64,000 bases of DNA from Candidatus Angelobacter sp. Gp1-AA117. GTDB lineage: Bacteria > Acidobacteriota > Terriglobia > Terriglobales > Acidobacteriaceae. A program made the position numbers and the translations under genes. The notes below the pieces were generated by a model. It was not told where the DNA came from. It saw only the letters and a program-made list of their open reading frames with translations, and searched no databases. Location of the stretch: positions 1 to 64,000 of the forward strand of contig QHVI01000065.1 in NCBI GenBank assembly GCA_003223515.1. Direction: 5' to 3'. Positions 62,183 to 64,000 of the stretch are shown in pieces. Each line of letters starts with the position of its first letter. The stretch's first letter is position 1.

Positions 62183-62590
62183 CTAATGCGCAAATCTGAG
62201 CCGCTCCTGCTGTACTGCATAACGGACTGTCTGCTTGTCTCGTGTATCCCACTGCTTTGCATGGCGGCTTGCAGCGGAATTAAAAAGAACAGCGTCGGTG
62301 TTGCTGTCCGTTTCGGAGACCCCGAAATCCTGGTATGAATGAACGTGGGCGGCATGCAGCAACGGATATTCATGTTCATGCAAGTCGGCAACCGTCTTTC
62401 TGTCCAGGATGGTGGCGGCCAACTCCCCTTCATCCGTCAGGGAGAATTGGGCGACAAAGGATGCCAGGGGACGGACGCTTGCCACTTCACTGGCTGCCAA
62501 GGGGATGGCTTTGGCTGTGGCTTCTTCTTCGCTGGAAGCATCCGCTATGATGCAGTTGCCGTCACGCAAACGTAAGACATAAAGAGACAT
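62183..62590 (-). CDS. Small unknown protein, last of a five-gene run
   Basis: 135 residues from the ATG at 62590, preceded by GAGGAGTGAAG, a good ribosome site. The sequence begins MSLYVLRLRDGNCIIADASS and is alpha/beta in character with EEEATAKAIPLAASE, then a charged, His-containing C-terminal half (ADLHEHEYPLLHAAHVHSY). No family, signal or membrane segment was recognised. It is the most downstream gene of the minus-strand run. Confidence 0.6.
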   Translation of the reverse strand: MSLYVLRLRDGNCIIADASSEEEATAKAIPLAASEVASVRPLASFVAQFSLTDEGELAATILDRKTVADLHEHEYPLLHAAHVHSYQDFGVSETDSNTDAVLFNSAASRHAKQWDTRDKQTVRYAVQQERLRFAH

Positions 62591-62642
62591 CTTCACTCCT
62601 CACAGAATGTCCGTACCCTGTGCAACGCTGTTCTTGAGAGGC

Positions 62643-62873
62643 TCAGTTTCTTGATCCCACGATGAGAACCGCCATCTCCTCAAGAAACTGGTCGCGTTCT
62701 TCATTTGTTCCCCAGCCTCCGGACACCAGACCGCATTTCCTGCATTCCATTACGTAGGGATGGAGGCGGGCATATTGCTTTTCCGCCATTTTGATTACTT
62801 GTCCGGAGCAGCGCGCACAAACAAATTCTTTGCCCTCAACCGTGGCTCGGGCGGTAAATCCAATCTTAATCAT
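62643..62873 (-). CDS. Small zinc-ribbon-like protein, unknown
   Basis: 76 residues with two Cys pairs, FVCARCSGQVIK and YVMECRKCGLVSGG, spaced about 25 residues apart, like a zinc ribbon or treble clef. The ATG at 62873 follows GGAG 8 bases upstream and lies 12 bases after the stop of the preceding gene. Possible roles include nucleic-acid binding or structural support of a complex; none can be assigned. Confidence 0.6.
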   Translation of the reverse strand: MIKIGFTARATVEGKEFVCARCSGQVIKMAEKQYARLHPYVMECRKCGLVSGGWGTNEERDQFLEEMAVLIVGSRN

Positions 62874-62885
62874 TCATACTCTCCA

Positions 62886-63326
62886 TCAGCCGAATAACAC
62901 CGGCTTCAGCAGAAACTGCGAGGTCTCCGCGGCAGTCAATGGCTTGGGAACTTCACTTCCCGGAGAACCTGCAAAAAGGCCCTCGGAGTTTATTTGCAGC
63001 TCTCCGCTATGCCGCATCCAATGATTGGACTGCCGGGTGGGAGCCGAATACTTCACGACCAGGGCACGCGGATCGAGGTGCAGTTCCAGAATCGATCCAA
63101 GCTGACCTGCATGATGCAGGCTGATTTGCCCCGCAGATTGATTGAGTTGCAACTGTGTTCTTTCATTTTTGCAGTTCCATTCCGCAAGGTTCGCCTCTAT
63201 TGCCGCAATCAGGTTCAGCCAGGCGGATGGCGGCTGTTGCTCCAGTTGGTGTGTTTCCTGCTGAACGCGTTTCTTCTCCTCCTCGTCCAGCCTGAGGGCC
63301 TCGAGCCTGGAATCCATCCAACTCAT
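62886..63326 (-). CDS. Small unknown protein
   Basis: 146 residues. The helical N-terminus RLEALRLDEEEKKRVQQETH is followed by LNLIAAIEANLAEWN and a beta-rich middle (LSQSAG-like stretch, then LGSILELHLDPRALVVKYSA). The pattern suggests a scaffold or adaptor. The ATG at 63326 is preceded by GGAAATGATTT. No recognised domain. Confidence 0.55.
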   Translation of the reverse strand: MSWMDSRLEALRLDEEEKKRVQQETHQLEQQPPSAWLNLIAAIEANLAEWNCKNERTQLQLNQSAGQISLHHAGQLGSILELHLDPRALVVKYSAPTRQSNHWMRHSGELQINSEGLFAGSPGSEVPKPLTAAETSQFLLKPVLFG

Positions 63327-63399
63327 AAATCATTTCCTTGCTGTCGCAGTGGCAGCTCAAGCGCGAGCATAGATATCAGCAATGGGGAGTTTCTGCCGC

Positions 63400-63801
63400 T
63401 CATCGCGCGTGCCTGATAGCTTGCAGGAGATCGTCCTGAAAGGATTCACTTTTAAATTGCAACAACGCGAGTTGCTGGTTCACGTCACCAAGAATAACTC
63501 CAAACCAGCCAGCCTGCACGTCACCATCTTTCAGGAATGGATCGCAGATAAGATAAAAATTCTTGCTTTCGATGGAGAAATAGATCCGGCCGCGAACGCC
63601 TGTATTTGCACCTTCAAATCGAGGAGACAAAAGAGCCAGCAGGCCGGGTTCCAGCGCGGCGGCCAGGCTGCGGGCCATAGAAGCCACGGCACGCTGCCTG
63701 TTGCTCTCTTCTCTCTCCACTGGCGTCTGGGCATTCTCTAAATCACTTCTCTTGCGGATGCGAATGTCAGAGGCAGCAATGAACGAGTCAAGCTCTCTCA
63801 T
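63400..63801 (-). CDS. Small unknown protein
   Basis: 133 residues, MRELDSFIAASDIRIRKRSD at the start, then SMARSLAAALEPGLLALLSP and beta strands RGRIYFSIESKNFYLICDPF and WFGVILGDVNQQLALLQFKS. Charged and soluble. It overlaps the upstream gene's stop by 14 bases and has GGGGA before its ATG. No family was recognised. Confidence 0.55.
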   Translation of the reverse strand: MRELDSFIAASDIRIRKRSDLENAQTPVEREESNRQRAVASMARSLAAALEPGLLALLSPRFEGANTGVRGRIYFSIESKNFYLICDPFLKDGDVQAGWFGVILGDVNQQLALLQFKSESFQDDLLQAIRHAR

Positions 63802-63943
63802 GCATTTCCCCCTGCCCGGGCTCTTTGATCAACAGCAGCCCTATATCCGTAAACGAGAGTGCAGGCTGCTTTTCGCCGGGGCCGCCACGCAAAAAGCGGA
63901 CAGCCAAATCAGAAATACGCAAGGCCAGCGCTAAGAGCCACAT
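63788..63943 (-). CDS. Short protein, first visible gene of the five-gene run
   Basis: 51 residues from ATG 63943, preceded by GGGGAGGAC. The N-terminus LLALALRISDLAVRFL is hydrophobic enough for an amphipathic or membrane-associated helix; the rest is polar (GPGEKQPALSFTDIGLLLIK). Upstream continuation of the run lies outside the window. Confidence 0.5.
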   Translation of the reverse strand: MWLLALALRISDLAVRFLRGGPGEKQPALSFTDIGLLLIKEPGQGEMHERA

Positions 63944-64000
63944 GAATGAAGTCCTCCCCGTCCGGCAATTCTCCGGCCATGACACCGTGATTCACGGGCC

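Noticed and set aside
62183-63943. Prophage or conjugative element at the right end
   Set aside because: No integrase, capsid, portal, terminase or relaxase is visible; small unknown genes alone do not support it.

Overview
The window most resembles the chromosome of an acidobacterium (Acidobacteriota, Terriglobia-like). The assignment is an inference from gene content: paired PadR regulators and long two-unit FtsX/MacB-type permeases, a TPR-CHAT protein next to an ECF-type sigma factor and a subtilase, large secreted beta-rich proteins, a Porin_5-like porin, and intergenic space full of short dispersed GCAGAG-type repeats and palindromes. No rRNA, tRNA or CRISPR array was found.

Layout. 1-168 is the tail of an IS630-type transposase. 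317-3337 holds a C-terminal processing peptidase and tatAB-like/tatC. 3469-8584 is a polyphosphate locus (CHAD protein and Ppx on plus, SixA and Ppk converging on minus). 8866-11819 is an intact PadR-permease pair. 12592-15975 is a decayed phosphate locus (phosphoesterase and pstS pseudogenes) followed by an intact porin. 16336-20370 encodes a 1344-aa glycine-rich multidomain protein. 21710-26881 is a minor pseudopilin operon whose pilW/pilX junction is deleted. 27220-28108 is an M28 peptidase with an internal deletion; then come a single-haem secreted protein, a TolC-like protein and TruA.

33049-44536 (minus) is the most unusual part. An oligopeptide ABC transporter (ATPase pair, two permeases, binding protein) runs directly into an ECF-type sigma factor, a TPR-CHAT caspase-like protein, a small zinc-motif protein and a secreted subtilase carrying three copies of an SVTPILE motif. 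The binding-protein stop overlaps the sigma start, and sigma and CHAT are contiguous. A structured RNA candidate with a terminator lies upstream on the other strand.

44995-54911 holds a lipoprotein, an acyl-CoA synthetase, a deoxyribosyltransferase-like protein with thymidine kinase, and a molybdenum hydroxylase set (CoxS/L/M/G-like). 54973-59328 is a 1451-aa heparinase-like secreted protein. 59772-60684 is a second PadR-permease pair whose permease is reduced to remnants. 60685-62182 is a repeat island with nested miniature transposons. The right end is a tight run of five small unknown genes on minus.

Two themes cut across the window. At least five loci (phosphoesterase, pstS, pilW/pilX, M28, ADOP permease) have lost internal segments while both ends remain recognisable, so either the genome is decaying by internal deletion or the assembly skips sequence. 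A 182-bp miniature inverted-repeat element occurs twice, each copy flanked by a 13-bp target duplication; one copy also has a second, TA-flanked element inserted at its edge.
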